From contig JAFDCJ010000191.1 of the NCBI GenBank assembly GCA_019312835.1, positions 1 through 58,291 of the forward strand: DNA of 58,291 nucleotides. The letters are read 5' to 3'. Below the pieces are notes generated by a model that had not been told where the DNA came from, searched no databases, and saw only the letters and a list, made by a program, of their open reading frames with translations. Both the position numbers and the translations under genes were made by a program. The DNA is from Deltaproteobacteria bacterium. GTDB taxonomy: Bacteria; Desulfobacterota; Desulfobacteria; Desulfobacterales; JAFDCJ01. Shown here one piece after another: positions 9,367 through 18,802 of the stretch. The first letter of the stretch is position 1. Each line of letters opens with the position of its first letter.

Positions 9367-12225
9367 ATGTCTGCAAAAAAAATTATCATACGGGGTGCCC
9401 GACAGCACAATCTAAAAAATATCGATGTCGAACTGCCGCGCAATAAATTGGTGGTGATCACCGGATTGTCCGGCTCCGGAAAGTCGACCCTTGCCTTTGA
9501 CACCCTATATGCCGAGGGGCAGCGCCGGTACGTGGAATCCCTTTCGACCTATGCCCGGCAATTTTTGGAGCGCATGGACAAACCCGATGTCGATCTCATC
9601 GAAGGTCTTTCGCCGGCCATAGCGATTGAGCAAAAAACGGCCAGCCATAACCCCCGCTCAACGGTCGGAACTGTCACGGAAATATACGACTATCTGCGGT
9701 TGCTCTTTGCAAGGGTCGGAACCCCGCATTGTTACCGCTGCGGTCGTCCCATCTCTTCCCAGACGATCGATCAGATTGTGGATCGCGTCATGTCCTTACC
9801 CGGGGGTTCCCGGGCGATTGTTCTGGCTCCTGTGGTTACCGGGCAAAAGGGCAGCCAACAAAGCCTTTTGAAAAGATTGAAAAAAGAAGGATTTGCCCGT
9901 GTCCGTGTCGACGGAAAGATTTTGGATATTGAAGAGATCAACGAACTGGCGAAAAACAAAAAGCATGATCTGGACGTCGTCGTCGACCGTCTGATCATCA
10001 AAGACGGTATCCGCAAGCGCCTGGCCGACTCGCTGGAATTGGCACTGGCCCAGTCCGGTGGTCTGGTAACAGTCGATACGCCTGGGAAGGATAGCATTCT
10101 GTTCAGTGAAAAATCCGCCTGCACAACATGCGGAATCAGTTATCCCGAATTTACCCCGGCCAGCTTCTCATTCAACTCCCCCCAGGGAGCCTGTCCGGCC
10201 TGCGATGGCCTGGGCTGGACCACCGAGTTGGACCCTGAACTGATCATCCCCAACCCGGAGCTCTCCCTGCGTGAAGGCGCGGTCAGTGTCTGGGCCAAAC
10301 GCAACAGCATGCATTTCATCGAATTCCTGGATGCACTGACCAAAGCTTTTGGGACCGATATTTATACGCCGTTCAGGGATCTGCCTGGAGACTTTCAGCG
10401 CGCCATCCTCTATGGCTCCGGCAATGATGCCATCAACTTCTATTTTGAGCGCAGCAACCGGCGTTATACCTACCAGAAGCCTTTTGAAGGTGTCATCCCT
10501 AATTTGAAACGTCGCTACCGGGAAACGGATTCTAATTATATCCGGGAAGAAATAAAGCAATACATGAATTTTAAAACCTGCTCGGTGTGCACCGGCACAA
10601 AATTAAACCCAGCCAGTCGCTCGGTTAAGATCGGCGATCTTAACATATATGAAATCACCGCATTGTCGGTGGCCCGGTCCCGCAATTTCTTTCTGGATCT
10701 GCGCTTGGGTGGTAAAAAAGAAATAATTGCACGCCGAATTTTGAAAGAGATCGTCGAGAGGCTTGGTTTCCTGCAGAGTGTCGGCCTCGCATACCTGACC
10801 CTTGACCGTTCGGCTCAATCGCTGTCCGGCGGCGAGAGCCAGCGCATTCGTCTGGCGACGCAAATCGGATCCAAATTAACCGGCGTCCTTTACGTTCTGG
10901 ACGAACCCAGCATCGGTTTGCACCAGAAGGATAATCAGCAGCTTCTGTCAACTCTTTTGAAAATGCGCGATCTCGGCAACACGGTTCTCGTGGTTGAACA
11001 CGATGAAGAAACCATCCGCGCCGCTGATTTTGTCGTTGACATGGGCCCCGCTGCGGGTGTCAATGGCGGAGAGGTCGTATTTGCCGGTCCACCCGATCAG
11101 CTGCTGACCCATGAAACTTCTCTGACCGGTCAATACCTGTCTGGACGCAAAGCCATTCATTTGCCCACCACCAGACGTCAGGGCCATCGCGGGCAAATTG
11201 TCATTGAAGGCGCTGCCCAGAATAATCTGAAGAATATTGATGCATCCTTTCCCCTGGGGTGTTTTACCTGTGTAACCGGGGTGTCCGGCTCCGGCAAATC
11301 AACGCTGATCCTGGAAACCCTCTACCCCGCCCTGGTTCAACGGCTGCGCCATGCTCGCATTATAGCAGGCCGTCACCGCGATCTGCAGGGGCTGGAACAA
11401 ATAGACAAAGTGGTCAATATCGACCAATCTCCGATTGGCCGAACACCGCGATCCAATCCCGGAACATATACCGGCCTGTTTTCCCATATCAGAGAGCTTT
11501 TTTCGCGAACACCGGAAGCCCGTATGCGCGGTTACAAGGCGGGTCGTTTCAGTTTTAATGTGAAAGGGGGTCGATGCGAGGCCTGCCAGGGCGACGGCAT
11601 CATCAAGATCGAAATGCATTTTTTGCCCGATGTGTACGTCGCCTGCGATGTGTGCCACGGAAACCGCTACAATCGCGAGACGCTGGAGATTCGGTACAAG
11701 GGCAAAAATATCAAGGAAGTCCTGGAGATGACCGTTAACCAGGCTTTCAGCTTTTTCTCCCGCATAACCAAAATAAAGTCAATATTGGAAACCCTGCGGG
11801 AAGTGGGCCTGGGTTATATCCAGATCGGCCAGGCAGCCACGACCCTGTCGGGCGGCGAAGCCCAGCGCGTAAAACTGTCAAGGGAGCTCAGCAAAAAAGG
11901 CACCGGCAAAACCGTTTACATATTAGATGAGCCAACCACCGGACTGCATGCCGATGATATCGGCAAACTGTTGGGTGTGCTCAATCAACTGGTGGAAGCC
12001 GGCAATAGCGTGATCGTCATCGAGCATAACATGGATGTAATAAAGACGGCCGATCATATCATCGACCTGGGGCCGGAAGGCGGCGATGAGGGTGGCTATA
12101 TTGTCGCATGCGGGACGCCGGAGGAAATTACCAAAATCCATAATTCCTACACCGGCCAGTATCTGGCGAAAGTCCTGGGTTCAGAATACAGAGGACGGAG
12201 GACAGAGGACAGAGGACGGAGTTAG
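9367..12225 (+). CDS. uvrA: Excinuclease ABC subunit A
   Basis: UvrA is the damage sensor of nucleotide excision repair, loading UvrB on DNA lesions. The 952-residue protein shows the full family plan: Walker [10 protein letters not shown] (33-41), the UvrB-binding and insertion regions, a first zinc module (CTTCG...CPAC), the ABC signature [11 protein letters not shown], a second Walker [10 protein letters not shown], a second zinc module (CEACQGDG...CDVC) and a second signature [11 protein letters not shown]. The start ATG has only a weak Shine-Dalgarno (GTGAGAA). The last roughly 12 residues are rich in E, D, R and G and are encoded by a GGACAGA heptamer array, so the native C-terminus probably ended near KVLGSEYRG. 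Confidence 0.98.
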   Translation: MSAKKIIIRGARQHNLKNIDVELPRNKLVVITGLSGSGKSTLAFDTLYAEGQRRYVESLSTYARQFLERMDKPDVDLIEGLSPAIAIEQKTASHNPRSTVGTVTEIYDYLRLLFARVGTPHCYRCGRPISSQTIDQIVDRVMSLPGGSRAIVLAPVVTGQKGSQQSLLKRLKKEGFARVRVDGKILDIEEINELAKNKKHDLDVVVDRLIIKDGIRKRLADSLELALAQSGGLVTVDTPGKDSILFSEKSACTTCGISYPEFTPASFSFNSPQGACPACDGLGWTTELDPELIIPNPELSLREGAVSVWAKRNSMHFIEFLDALTKAFGTDIYTPFRDLPGDFQRAILYGSGNDAINFYFERSNRRYTYQKPFEGVIPNLKRRYRETDSNYIREEIKQYMNFKTCSVCTGTKLNPASRSVKIGDLNIYEITALSVARSRNFFLDLRLGGKKEIIARRILKEIVERLGFLQSVGLAYLTLDRSAQSLSGGESQRIRLATQIGSKLTGVLYVLDEPSIGLHQKDNQQLLSTLLKMRDLGNTVLVVEHDEETIRAADFVVDMGPAAGVNGGEVVFAGPPDQLLTHETSLTGQYLSGRKAIHLPTTRRQGHRGQIVIEGAAQNNLKNIDASFPLGCFTCVTGVSGSGKSTLILETLYPALVQRLRHARIIAGRHRDLQGLEQIDKVVNIDQSPIGRTPRSNPGTYTGLFSHIRELFSRTPEARMRGYKAGRFSFNVKGGRCEACQGDGIIKIEMHFLPDVYVACDVCHGNRYNRETLEIRYKGKNIKEVLEMTVNQAFSFFSRITKIKSILETLREVGLGYIQIGQAATTLSGGEAQRVKLSRELSKKGTGKTVYILDEPTTGLHADDIGKLLGVLNQLVEAGNSVIVIEHNMDVIKTADHIIDLGPEGGDEGGYIVACGTPEEITKIHNSYTGQYLAKVLGSEYRGRRTEDRGRS
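12186..12224. repeat. Heptamer array E5, GGACAGA type, at the 3' end of uvrA
   Basis: About five 7-bp units alternate GGACAGA and GGACGGA and run through the last codons and stop of uvrA. I see no clear inverted partner in the 80 bp up to the convergent HDOD gene, so this is a one-armed copy. The same unit family occurs at 28196-28228. Confidence 0.7.
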
Positions 12226-12305
12226 AAGATTTCGGACTGTCTGTTGTACACCCCCCCACCCCTTAACCCGCACCCCGCGACGCGAAACAGGCAACCCGTG
12301 CAACA

Positions 12306-13166
12306 TTAGAATTCGTCTGCCAGAAAAAAAGCATGGGCCGCTTCGATTTCTCCGGCCAGATTGGCATACCAGTCGGAAGTATTTTCCATTTGGACCATTA
12401 AAAATTTCACGACCTCCGGGTGCATCGCACCCATGTCAAGGGTGCAATCCGGATGCTCGTCATAGCTGTTTACCAGAATGTCGGCCAGATGAATATTGAT
12501 CATGAATCCGGCGTTGCCGTTGTTCGGCTGAAAATCGTGGTGCCAGCGAATCGCATCGATCAGCCCATTGGGAAGCGCCCAACGATCGGCAAGGTAGGCG
12601 CCGATTTTGGTATGATCCACCGGCAATTCCTGTTGCTCGGCCTCGTGAAAAGGCAGGTATTCGTTTTGCATGCGGCTCCACACCTTTGCGAAATCGTCCT
12701 TGAAATATTGAGCCATGATCACTTTGCCGATATCGTGCAGCAGGCCGCCGACGAAACAGTTGTCCGGTGATTCCATCCCGGCCTTCTGAGCGATGTTCTT
12801 ACTGGTTACAGCAACCGCCAGGGAATGCTTCCAGAAGTCGATCATTTCAAAATCCTGGAACAAAAGTGTTTTGGGCAGGGTGTTAATAATCGAAACCGAA
12901 ACAATGGCGTTACGGACCGCATTAAAGCCCAGCAAAACCACTGCATTTTTTATGTCACTGACCTTGGATCGAAACCCATAAAAAGCCGAATTCACGAGTT
13001 TGAGTATCTTTAAGGCCATGGCCTGATCTTTTTCGATGGTTTCGCTCACCTTGGCAATGGATGTCTCCGGGTTTTGAAGGTGCTGGTTGAGTTCAAATAC
13101 GATTGTCGGCAAGGTCGGGATTTCTTTAATCCTGTCCAGTTTTTTGTAGATTTGGGCTTCGTCCAT
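12306..13166 (-). CDS. HDOD domain signalling protein
   Basis: The 286-residue protein is essentially one HDOD domain (HD-related output domain), starting LDRIKEIPTLPTIVFEL and continuing with SAFYG and GFNAVRNAI, then GLLHDIGKVIMAQYF (HD near residue 150) and the WALP...IRWHHD region. HDOD proteins are usually regulatory partners in signal transduction, often without detectable nuclease or phosphodiesterase activity. No receiver or GGDEF domain is fused. It is convergent with uvrA and transcribed alone. The target is unknown. Confidence 0.88.
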   Translation of the reverse strand: MDEAQIYKKLDRIKEIPTLPTIVFELNQHLQNPETSIAKVSETIEKDQAMALKILKLVNSAFYGFRSKVSDIKNAVVLLGFNAVRNAIVSVSIINTLPKTLLFQDFEMIDFWKHSLAVAVTSKNIAQKAGMESPDNCFVGGLLHDIGKVIMAQYFKDDFAKVWSRMQNEYLPFHEAEQQELPVDHTKIGAYLADRWALPNGLIDAIRWHHDFQPNNGNAGFMINIHLADILVNSYDEHPDCTLDMGAMHPEVVKFLMVQMENTSDWYANLAGEIEAAHAFFLADEF

Positions 13167-13508
13167 AATTTTTACCTCGGGGCCGCTGGTTGGTTTGGTC
13201 CAACCATGGTGACGTCACCGTATAGGATAACATTTTACCGGCTAACGCTCGAACGGCATTAACATACCGGATACCGGTCGGGCGCCTGGTGTCTTCAAAT
13301 TTAAGGGTAATCAGTGGAAAGGCTCCAGGGATTATATCGGCCGGTGACGAAAAAACTAAAGAATTAACTGCGATATGGGAAAAATAATGGCATGGGGGAC
13401 CCTGCTGGGGGTGTTATCGGGCCCGTTGCGGTTGCAGCGGAATTAAAAAGGGCAGCGTCCGTCTGGCGAACACTGCCCTTTTTGGATGAACGGTTGCATC
13501 TTCTGCTG
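13167..13508. other. Intergenic region upstream of the HDOD gene and downstream of atpE
   Basis: No gene is visible in these 342 bp. It holds a perfect 12-bp palindrome, GGTGACGTCACC (13208-13219), a candidate operator about 40 bp upstream of the HDOD start, a GGTTGG/CCAACC inverted pair next to it, and the atpE terminator (13445-13483). Confidence 0.45.
13445..13483 (-). terminator. Terminator of the atpZ-atpI-atpB-atpE operon
   Basis: AAAAAGGGCAG near 13445 pairs with CTGCCCTTTTT ending at 13483, giving a strong GC stem bordered by A and T runs on both sides. Read on the minus strand it lies about 25 bp after the atpE stop and ends in a T run, so it should terminate the F0 operon. It could also act in the plus direction. 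Confidence 0.8.
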
Positions 13509-13790
13509 TTAACGTGCAAACAGGGCGGCAATCGAGGCTGCCTGAGGATGCGCAAAGATAAGGATCAAAGCAACGACGAGCGCGTAAATACACAGCGACT
13601 CGATCAGAGCAAGTCCGATCAACATGGTAACGGTGACCTTACCGGATGATTCGGGATTTCTGGCGATACCCTCAACAGCCGAACGCAGCCCGATACCCTG
13701 GGCGATACCACAACCAAATGCCGCGATCGCAATTCCGAAACCGGCCGCCGTCACACACGCGATAAAAAACTCCAATGCTTTTGTTTCCAT
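13509..13790 (-). CDS. atpE: ATP synthase F0 subunit c
   Basis: Subunit c forms the membrane rotor ring that carries the coupling ion. The 93-residue protein is a helical hairpin with the polar loop ARNP (43-46) and the essential carboxylate Glu64 in the second helix. Around it are Gln31 in the first helix and Glu64-Ser65 plus Tyr69 in the second ([10 protein letters not shown]), a set that resembles sodium-binding rotors, although the usual Thr two after the Glu is a Leu. An AGGAGG-type Shine-Dalgarno precedes the ATG. It is last in the F0 operon, separated from atpB by a repeat element. Confidence 0.95.
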   Translation of the reverse strand: METKALEFFIACVTAAGFGIAIAAFGCGIAQGIGLRSAVEGIARNPESSGKVTVTMLIGLALIESLCIYALVVALILIFAHPQAASIAALFAR

Positions 13791-13871
13791 ACTCTAGTCT
13801 ACCTCCTTTGGTTGATATGTTGTTGGGCTTCTTCCAAGTCACCCATTGTTGAGCAATGAATAATGACCATT

Positions 13872-13989
13872 TGAATGTCGAATGATGAATGACGAATGGC
13901 GAATTGTGGAATTCTATCAATTTTATTTTATAAGCAGGAGCGATGCGACATCCTTAATTCGTCATTCGCCCTTCGACATTCGCCATTCC
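13872..13989. repeat. Inverted heptamer-array element E6, GAATGAC type, inside the F0 operon
   Basis: About five units of GAATGNN type (13872-13908) precede a core GGAATTCTATC (13908) to GCGACATCCTTAATTCG, and five inverted units follow (to 13989). The element fills most of the atpB-atpE gap of 208 bp, so it lies within one transcription unit. This is the most regular copy of the GAATGAC group. Confidence 0.85.
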
Positions 13990-13998
13990 AAAAAAAAT

Positions 13999-14688
13999 TT
14001 AATGTGCTTCTTCCATGGCGCCGGCAAAATACATGATCGACAGCAGAAAGAAGACAAAGGCCTGAACAAATGCCACGAAAATACCCATGGCCATAATCGG
14101 CAGCGGAGCAAAGAAGGCACCGGCCAGCATGAACAAAATCGCCAACACCAGTTCATGTCCGGTGATGTTGCCGAAAAGCCGGAATGAAAGGGATAAAATT
14201 CTCGCCAGGTGCCCGATGAGCTCGATGGGCAGAATAATCGGGATCAGCCACCATACCGGGCCCAGAAAATGTTTGATATATTTAATGCCATGGTACTTGA
14301 TTCCGATAAAATGCGTAAACAAAAATACCGGTATGGCACAAGAGGCAGTCGTATTAATGCTGGCGGTGGGCGGGTAAAAACCGGGAACCAGTCCCAGCAA
14401 GTTACATGTGGCGATATAAATGAAGATGGTTGCGATAATCGGAAAAAACCAGCGGCCCTCCTCACCGGTGATATCCACCATGAATTCTTCCATACCTGAA
14501 ACGACAATTTCAAAAAAGTTTTGTGCCTTGGTGGGAATCATTTCAATTTTGCGGGTTGCCAGCACCGCGAAAAGGATCAGCAAAAGGATCACAAACCAGG
14601 TATAAATCACATGGGGGTAGGCATGCGCAAAATGCCCCAATCCGACAATCTCAAAAAGCTTGACTAAAAAAAGATAGGGATGTTCCAT
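13999..14688 (-). CDS. atpB: ATP synthase F0 subunit a
   Basis: Subunit a forms the two half channels next to the c ring. The 229-residue membrane protein has the family motif SLSFRLFGNITGHEL, in which Arg170 is the essential arginine facing the c-ring carboxylate. About six membrane segments are visible. It follows the atpI gene by 2 bp. Length is normal for a bacterial subunit a. Confidence 0.96.
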   Translation of the reverse strand: MEHPYLFLVKLFEIVGLGHFAHAYPHVIYTWFVILLLILFAVLATRKIEMIPTKAQNFFEIVVSGMEEFMVDITGEEGRWFFPIIATIFIYIATCNLLGLVPGFYPPTASINTTASCAIPVFLFTHFIGIKYHGIKYIKHFLGPVWWLIPIILPIELIGHLARILSLSFRLFGNITGHELVLAILFMLAGAFFAPLPIMAMGIFVAFVQAFVFFLLSIMYFAGAMEEAH

Positions 14689-14690
14689 CC

Positions 14691-15125
14691 TTAGACCGCC
14701 TCCTTGAAAATAAGTTTTTTAAGTTCGCTCAGGGTCGCAAGCATGATACTGATAACCACAACCGAAAGTCCGATAATGAGCCCTAATGGATTTACATAAT
14801 GACCGGCAATGAGAATGAAAATTATAAATCCACTGGCGATAAACCGAATAAAATACTTGGCGATAACGACATTGTGGGAGGTAAGATGCGGTGGGGTCAG
14901 CGCTTTTTTTAATGTCCGTGCCAGCAGGTGGAAATTCGCCGTAACCAGCAGGCCCCCGCACAGGATGCCGACGGCAAAATCGGCGGGCATGAGCAAAAAG
15001 CCGATAATACTGGCAACAGCAAATAGAATCCAGTTGGTGCGGGTTACAAATGTAAGAATGCGCTGCTGAATTTCCACCTTCGCTCCATCCAGTTGCTTAC
15101 AATTTTCGGACTTTTTTGATGGCAC
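14691..15125 (-). CDS. atpI: ATP synthase subunit I (AtpI/AtpR-like membrane protein)
   Basis: A 144-residue protein with four predicted membrane helices and charged ends. It matches the ATP synthase I family, small membrane proteins encoded at the head of ATP synthase operons that help c-ring assembly or Mg2+ handling. Its start overlaps the end of atpZ by 29 bp; a later start is possible because the first roughly 20 residues are hydrophilic. Identification rests on size, topology and position. Confidence 0.75.
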   Translation of the reverse strand: MPSKKSENCKQLDGAKVEIQQRILTFVTRTNWILFAVASIIGFLLMPADFAVGILCGGLLVTANFHLLARTLKKALTPPHLTSHNVVIAKYFIRFIASGFIIFILIAGHYVNPLGLIIGLSVVVISIMLATLSELKKLIFKEAV

Positions 15126-15315
15126 GTCCTATGTTTCTGAAACCGGCGACGATACCGAAACCCAGAAAAATCAACGTACACCAGGGTGATGTTTCAAATT
15201 TGCGGTCCAACAACACCCCGATACCCAGACCAATGAAAACGGCAAACGAAACGGAGAGGCCCAGACTGCTGTAATAAGCCAACTCTCTGAATGTACGCCG
15301 GGTTTCTCTTTTCAT
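15097..15315 (-). CDS. atpZ: AtpZ/AtpI-family small membrane protein
   Basis: The 72-residue protein has two hydrophobic helices with a GLGIGVLLDRKF turn and the PW...FLGFGIVAGFRN second helix, typical of the AtpZ (AtpQ/putative F0F1-ATPase subunit) family. These proteins sit at the head of F0 operons and are thought to assist assembly or ion supply. It is the first gene of the F0-only operon here. F1 genes and the b subunits are not in the window. Confidence 0.8.
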   Translation of the reverse strand: MKRETRRTFRELAYYSSLGLSVSFAVFIGLGIGVLLDRKFETSPWCTLIFLGFGIVAGFRNIGRAIKKVRKL

Positions 15316-15364
15316 CCATTTCCTGCTGGAAAAGGCACTGAATCAGATCGATTTAAAGGTTCAG

Positions 15365-15393
15365 AACCTAACAGAGGATTGGGGCCAAGTCAA
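15365..15393 (-). promoter_or_regulatory. Candidate promoter for the F0 operon
   Basis: On the minus strand TTGACT (15393-15388) is followed after 17 nt by TAGGTT (15370-15365), with a TG just before the -10. Transcription would start near 15358, about 45 nt before atpZ. The -10 is poor, so this is tentative. Confidence 0.35.
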
Positions 15394-15408
15394 TGCAAAA
15401 TTCATACT

Positions 15409-15440
15409 TTTTAAATAAACGCCTGAATTTTGCAGGCGTC
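15409..15440 (-). terminator. Terminator downstream of pyrK
   Basis: On the minus strand GACGCCTG and CAGGCGTT form a 7-8 bp stem with a 7-nt loop (15419-15439), followed by a T-rich stretch TTTATTT. It lies 40 bp after the pyrK stop and before the F0 operon promoter. Confidence 0.5.
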
Positions 15441-15477
15441 GGAAGCTTTCAGTATCGCCTTGATTATCAGGCAAGAT

Positions 15478-16299
15478 TCAGGTAATAATCCCGTTGCCGG
15501 TAACAAGGTTTAAATCTGCAGCATCAAAGACGGGGCCATCGAGGCAGGCGTGTAAATATCGATCCTGACCCGCCCCACCCTCAACGGCACATCCCAGACA
15601 GGCGCCCATGCCGCATCCCATCATGGTTTCAATTGAGACTTGGCAGGGAACGTGATACTTTTCAGCGATGCCGGTCACGCACGCCAGCATTGCCATCGGA
15701 CCGCAGGCAACGATCAAATCCGGTGGATGGCGATCAACGGCCGCCTCCAAGGGATGGGTGACCAGACATTGATCGCCGGCGCTGCCGTCATCGGTGGTGG
15801 TTTCCACTCTTAATCCCAGGCGAACAAATTCATCCAGGCACAAAAGGTCCTCCCTGGTGCGCCCCCCGATAAATACGCGGCAATTTGAAAAATCGAAGTT
15901 TTTGGCATGCAGTTGAATGGCCAGAAACACCAGGGGTGCGACGCCGATGCCGCCCGCCACCACGTGAACGACCCTGGCCGTGCGGGGGATTATGAACCCC
16001 GTTCCTAAAGGGCCGAGAACTTCCACCCTATCGCCGGGCCGTTGGCGGGCCATAATTGCAGTGGCTTTGCCCACGACTTTATACAACAGCTCAAAACCCT
16101 CGAGCTTATCCTTTGAAACGATCAGCCTGTGAATCGAAAAGGGACGGCGCAACAGGGGGTCCGTCTGACCGCTGAAACCCAACATGATAAACTGGCCGGG
16201 CTTGGCCACGGCATAGTGTGCCGGGCATGACAACCCGATTCTGTAATAATCGGTGCTCAGGTTTTGGTTCCATAAGACTTGCGCTTGATGCTGAAACAT
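15478..16299 (-). CDS. pyrK: Dihydroorotate dehydrogenase electron transfer subunit PyrK
   Basis: PyrK passes electrons from dihydroorotate dehydrogenase type 1B to NAD+ in pyrimidine synthesis. The 273-residue protein has the FAD-binding RRPFSIHR (51-58), the nucleotide-binding VAGGIGVAPL (114-123) and four cysteines for a 2Fe-2S cluster (Cys229, Cys234, Cys237, Cys252) ending in HACLDGPVF. The HACxDGPVF ending supports PyrK over other ferredoxin reductase relatives. No pyrD lies next to it; that partner must be elsewhere. Confidence 0.92.
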   Translation of the reverse strand: MFQHQAQVLWNQNLSTDYYRIGLSCPAHYAVAKPGQFIMLGFSGQTDPLLRRPFSIHRLIVSKDKLEGFELLYKVVGKATAIMARQRPGDRVEVLGPLGTGFIIPRTARVVHVVAGGIGVAPLVFLAIQLHAKNFDFSNCRVFIGGRTREDLLCLDEFVRLGLRVETTTDDGSAGDQCLVTHPLEAAVDRHPPDLIVACGPMAMLACVTGIAEKYHVPCQVSIETMMGCGMGACLGCAVEGGAGQDRYLHACLDGPVFDAADLNLVTGNGIIT

Positions 16300-16312
16300 G
16301 GCGTTTCCTTTT

Positions 16313-16441
16313 GAATGTCGATTGACAAATGACGAATTGTGGAATCCTATCGATTATATGTAAAAAAGATCGAGCGTAGCGCCAACCTTAATTCGACATT
16401 CGTCGTTCGTCATTCCAAAGTCATTCCTCATTCGTCATTCC
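16313..16441. repeat. Inverted heptamer-array element E7, GAATGAC type
   Basis: Left units (16313-16340) precede a core GGAATCCTATC to GCGCCAACCTTAATTCG, and a long inverted arm (16393-16441) follows. The arm covers the pgeF stop codon and encodes that protein's last residues (GMTNEE). Same group as E3, E4 and E6, with a more diverged core. Confidence 0.8.
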
Positions 16442-17215
16442 CTTGAGTCCTATCACCGCCGCAAAACGGCCTGTGGTTCTTTCGGCGCGATAGGAAAAAA
16501 ATTCATCCGTCCGGCACCGGGTGCACATGTGGCTGGATTCAATATTTTCCTGTAAAACACCGGCATTGATCAGCTGGTCGATGCTAAGAGCCCAGAAATC
16601 GAAATGGTCGTCCGAATCTTTATAGTGCCAAAACGCTTTGGGAATCTCGGTTCTATAGTGGATAAATTCCGCGCAACAGGGTCCCAAAGACGGACCGATT
16701 CCAGCCCGAATAAGATCCGGACGACAGGCAAAATTTTGTTCCATGGCCTCAACGGCGCGCCCGATGATGTTGCCGATACTCCCGCGCCATCCGCTGTGCA
16801 CATTGGCCACAACTTGCCGCGCAGGCTCATACATCAAAACTGACTGGCAGTCGGCCACCTGAATTGAAAGATAGTTTCCCGGCCGGTCCGTCATCGCCGC
16901 ATCGGCAGTTATAGGTTCGGAATTGGCCGGTTTATAAATAGGTTGCCAATGGCGGTCCAGCACGGCAATATCACAGCCGTGAACCTGGTTGAGGTAAGTC
17001 ATTTCAGCCGCCCCCATTATCCCCGCAATAATATCACGGTTTCTATCAACGGTCTTCTCCTCGTCGCCGATACCATAACTGATATTTAAACTGGCAAAGG
17101 GTGGTCGGCTGTAGCCGGTGTTCCTGGTAAAAATCCCGTGATCTATGGTCGAGAACCGGGCCAGGTTGTCAAACTGGTAATAGGTTGCCCCATTGCAGGT
17201 CGCGGATATCATCAC
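16421..17215 (-). CDS. pgeF: Peptidoglycan editing factor PgeF (multicopper-oxidase-like laccase domain, DUF152)
   Basis: PgeF-type proteins are zinc enzymes that clear wrongly built cell-wall precursors; relatives act on purine nucleosides. The 264-residue protein has the three family ligands: His79 in QVHG, Cys123 in ADCQSV and His140 in NVHSGWRG. Its ATG sits 1 bp after the rfaE2 stop, so the two genes are coupled. The C-terminus (GMTNEE) is encoded by a repeat arm and was probably replaced or extended. Confidence 0.9.
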   Translation of the reverse strand: MMISATCNGATYYQFDNLARFSTIDHGIFTRNTGYSRPPFASLNISYGIGDEEKTVDRNRDIIAGIMGAAEMTYLNQVHGCDIAVLDRHWQPIYKPANSEPITADAAMTDRPGNYLSIQVADCQSVLMYEPARQVVANVHSGWRGSIGNIIGRAVEAMEQNFACRPDLIRAGIGPSLGPCCAEFIHYRTEIPKAFWHYKDSDDHFDFWALSIDQLINAGVLQENIESSHMCTRCRTDEFFSYRAERTTGRFAAVIGLKGMTNEE

Positions 17216-17216
17216 C

Positions 17217-17711
17217 TCAATCTCCCTGATGTAGCCGCACTATGGTCTGAATAATACCGGTCGTGGAGCCTTCCTCGACAAATGCGATGCGCACTATTTT
17301 TCCGCCCCCTGATTTAACATCCTCTGCGCCGATAATCGCATCCTCCGCCCAATCTTCGCCTTTGACCAGCACATCGGGTTTTACGGTTTGAATGAGCCTA
17401 AGCGGGTCTGGTTCCTCAAATAAAACGACGTAGTCCACACACATCAGACTTGCCAGAACCTCAGCCCTGTGCTTCTGGCGAACGATCGGCCGCTTGGGGC
17501 CTTTGATCAACCGTACGGAAGCATCGCTGTTCAAGCCGACGATCAGCAGATCCCCCTGGGATCTCGCCGCTGCAAGATACCTGACATGGCCCACATGCAG
17601 TAAATCAAAGCACCCATTGGTGAAGACAACCGTTTGCCCGGATTCCCGAACCTTTTCCAGCCGGGCCACAAGATCTTCAAGGGTCACTATTTTTTCAGAT
17701 GCATTCATCAT
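17217..17711 (-). CDS. rfaE2: D-glycero-beta-D-manno-heptose 1-phosphate adenylyltransferase
   Basis: This enzyme makes ADP-heptose for the LPS inner core. The 164-residue protein corresponds to the C-terminal half of E. coli HldE, as a separate gene. The nucleotidyltransferase signature FTNGCFDLLHVGH (30-42) with the HVGH motif is intact, followed by GLNSDASVRLIKGPKRPI. It supports the presence of heptose in the core, which the GT9 genes at 35375-37709 would transfer. No kinase (rfaE1) or gmhA/gmhB is in the window. Confidence 0.93.
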   Translation of the reverse strand: MMNASEKIVTLEDLVARLEKVRESGQTVVFTNGCFDLLHVGHVRYLAAARSQGDLLIVGLNSDASVRLIKGPKRPIVRQKHRAEVLASLMCVDYVVLFEEPDPLRLIQTVKPDVLVKGEDWAEDAIIGAEDVKSGGGKIVRIAFVEEGSTTGIIQTIVRLHQGD

Positions 17712-17921
17712 TTCCCAATTCTTCCCTTACGCGGTTATAAACAATTATAAAGGGGACTAAAATCCAGCATCTGGCAACATGATATTTTGGCGTATTGACG
17801 CAATGCGTATTGGAATCGGACAACAGCACTCCAATACTGCACTGTGCCAGCACGCCTGTATCTATGAGCCGAAACCGCAGGGGCTTCCACCTTAACACAT
17901 AAATGGTTCAACGGTCCATGC

Positions 17922-18770
17922 TCAGACGGCGCGGGCCAATGTCAATACATCAACCTGCCGCGCTCCGCCGTTCAACAGCAGCCGGCTGCATTCGCTCACG
18001 GTAGCACCGGTGGTATAGACATCATCGATCAGCAATATTTTTTTGCCGCCGATCTGCTCCTTACCGCCGAGGCCAAAGGCGCTTTGTATGTTGCGCCGGC
18101 GCTGGACGCGCCCGAGAGCCGATTGGGGTGCCGTTGGCATGCTTCTGATCAAAAGGTCGTCCGCAATCCGAATATGGGATAGATCACAAAAATGACGGTC
18201 CGCAATTCTGTACCAGTTTCGAATCAGCAGGCTGGCCTGATTAAATCCCCGCCGCCTGAGCCTGCTGGAATGCAGCGGTACAGGCAAGATCATATCGATA
18301 GTGTTGATATCCCAAAAACGGTTAAAGGCCGTCAAGAGGAGTTCACCGAGCGGCCGGGCCAATTGAATTTTGCCCTTGTATTTAAAGCAATGAATGAGCT
18401 TCGTGACGATTCTGTCATATACCAGCGGTGCCCGGGCGATTCCGAATTCTTGACCGGAACCCAGGCAGGCACCACAATAGTGATCCTGATCCTGCCGGCT
18501 GTTAAACGGCAGGCCGCAGCAGATGCAAAGCGGCGATTCAACCGTTGCCAGCTCGGCCAGGCAATCTGGGCACAGACAAGTTGCCAGCGATATCGCCGCC
18601 TGCGCCTGGACCGATAACGGCCCGGCCGTCTCATCAGGACCGGCATCGTCTGAAATCCCACCGCGGTAGTGTAGCGGAATCCGATAGAAAGCTTCACATA
18701 CCAAACATTTGGGCGGAAAAACGGCCTCCTGGATGATGTCGTAAAATTTATGTAGGAGACCGGCGATCAT
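17922..18770 (-). CDS. ComF family phosphoribosyltransferase-like protein
   Basis: The 282-residue protein has the ComF plan. A cysteine-rich N-terminal zinc region (CLVC, CPDC, CICC, CGAC, within residues 22-100) is followed by a phosphoribosyltransferase fold with VPLHSSRLRRRGFNQ and the PRPP-binding loop ILLIDDVYTTGATV near the C-terminus. In competent bacteria ComF helps DNA uptake, but the family is also widespread in non-competent species, so the role here is open. A repeat element (E8) lies upstream and no gene lies in the 210 bp downstream. Confidence 0.85.
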   Translation of the reverse strand: MIAGLLHKFYDIIQEAVFPPKCLVCEAFYRIPLHYRGGISDDAGPDETAGPLSVQAQAAISLATCLCPDCLAELATVESPLCICCGLPFNSRQDQDHYCGACLGSGQEFGIARAPLVYDRIVTKLIHCFKYKGKIQLARPLGELLLTAFNRFWDINTIDMILPVPLHSSRLRRRGFNQASLLIRNWYRIADRHFCDLSHIRIADDLLIRSMPTAPQSALGRVQRRRNIQSAFGLGGKEQIGGKKILLIDDVYTTGATVSECSRLLLNGGARQVDVLTLARAV

Positions 18771-18802
18771 TAACTTATCTGGCTGTCTCTGGCATATTAT
18801 TT

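Noticed and set aside
17695-17898. 67-codon minus-strand frame upstream of rfaE2
   Set aside because: It overlaps the rfaE2 start, has no Shine-Dalgarno and no recognisable sequence.
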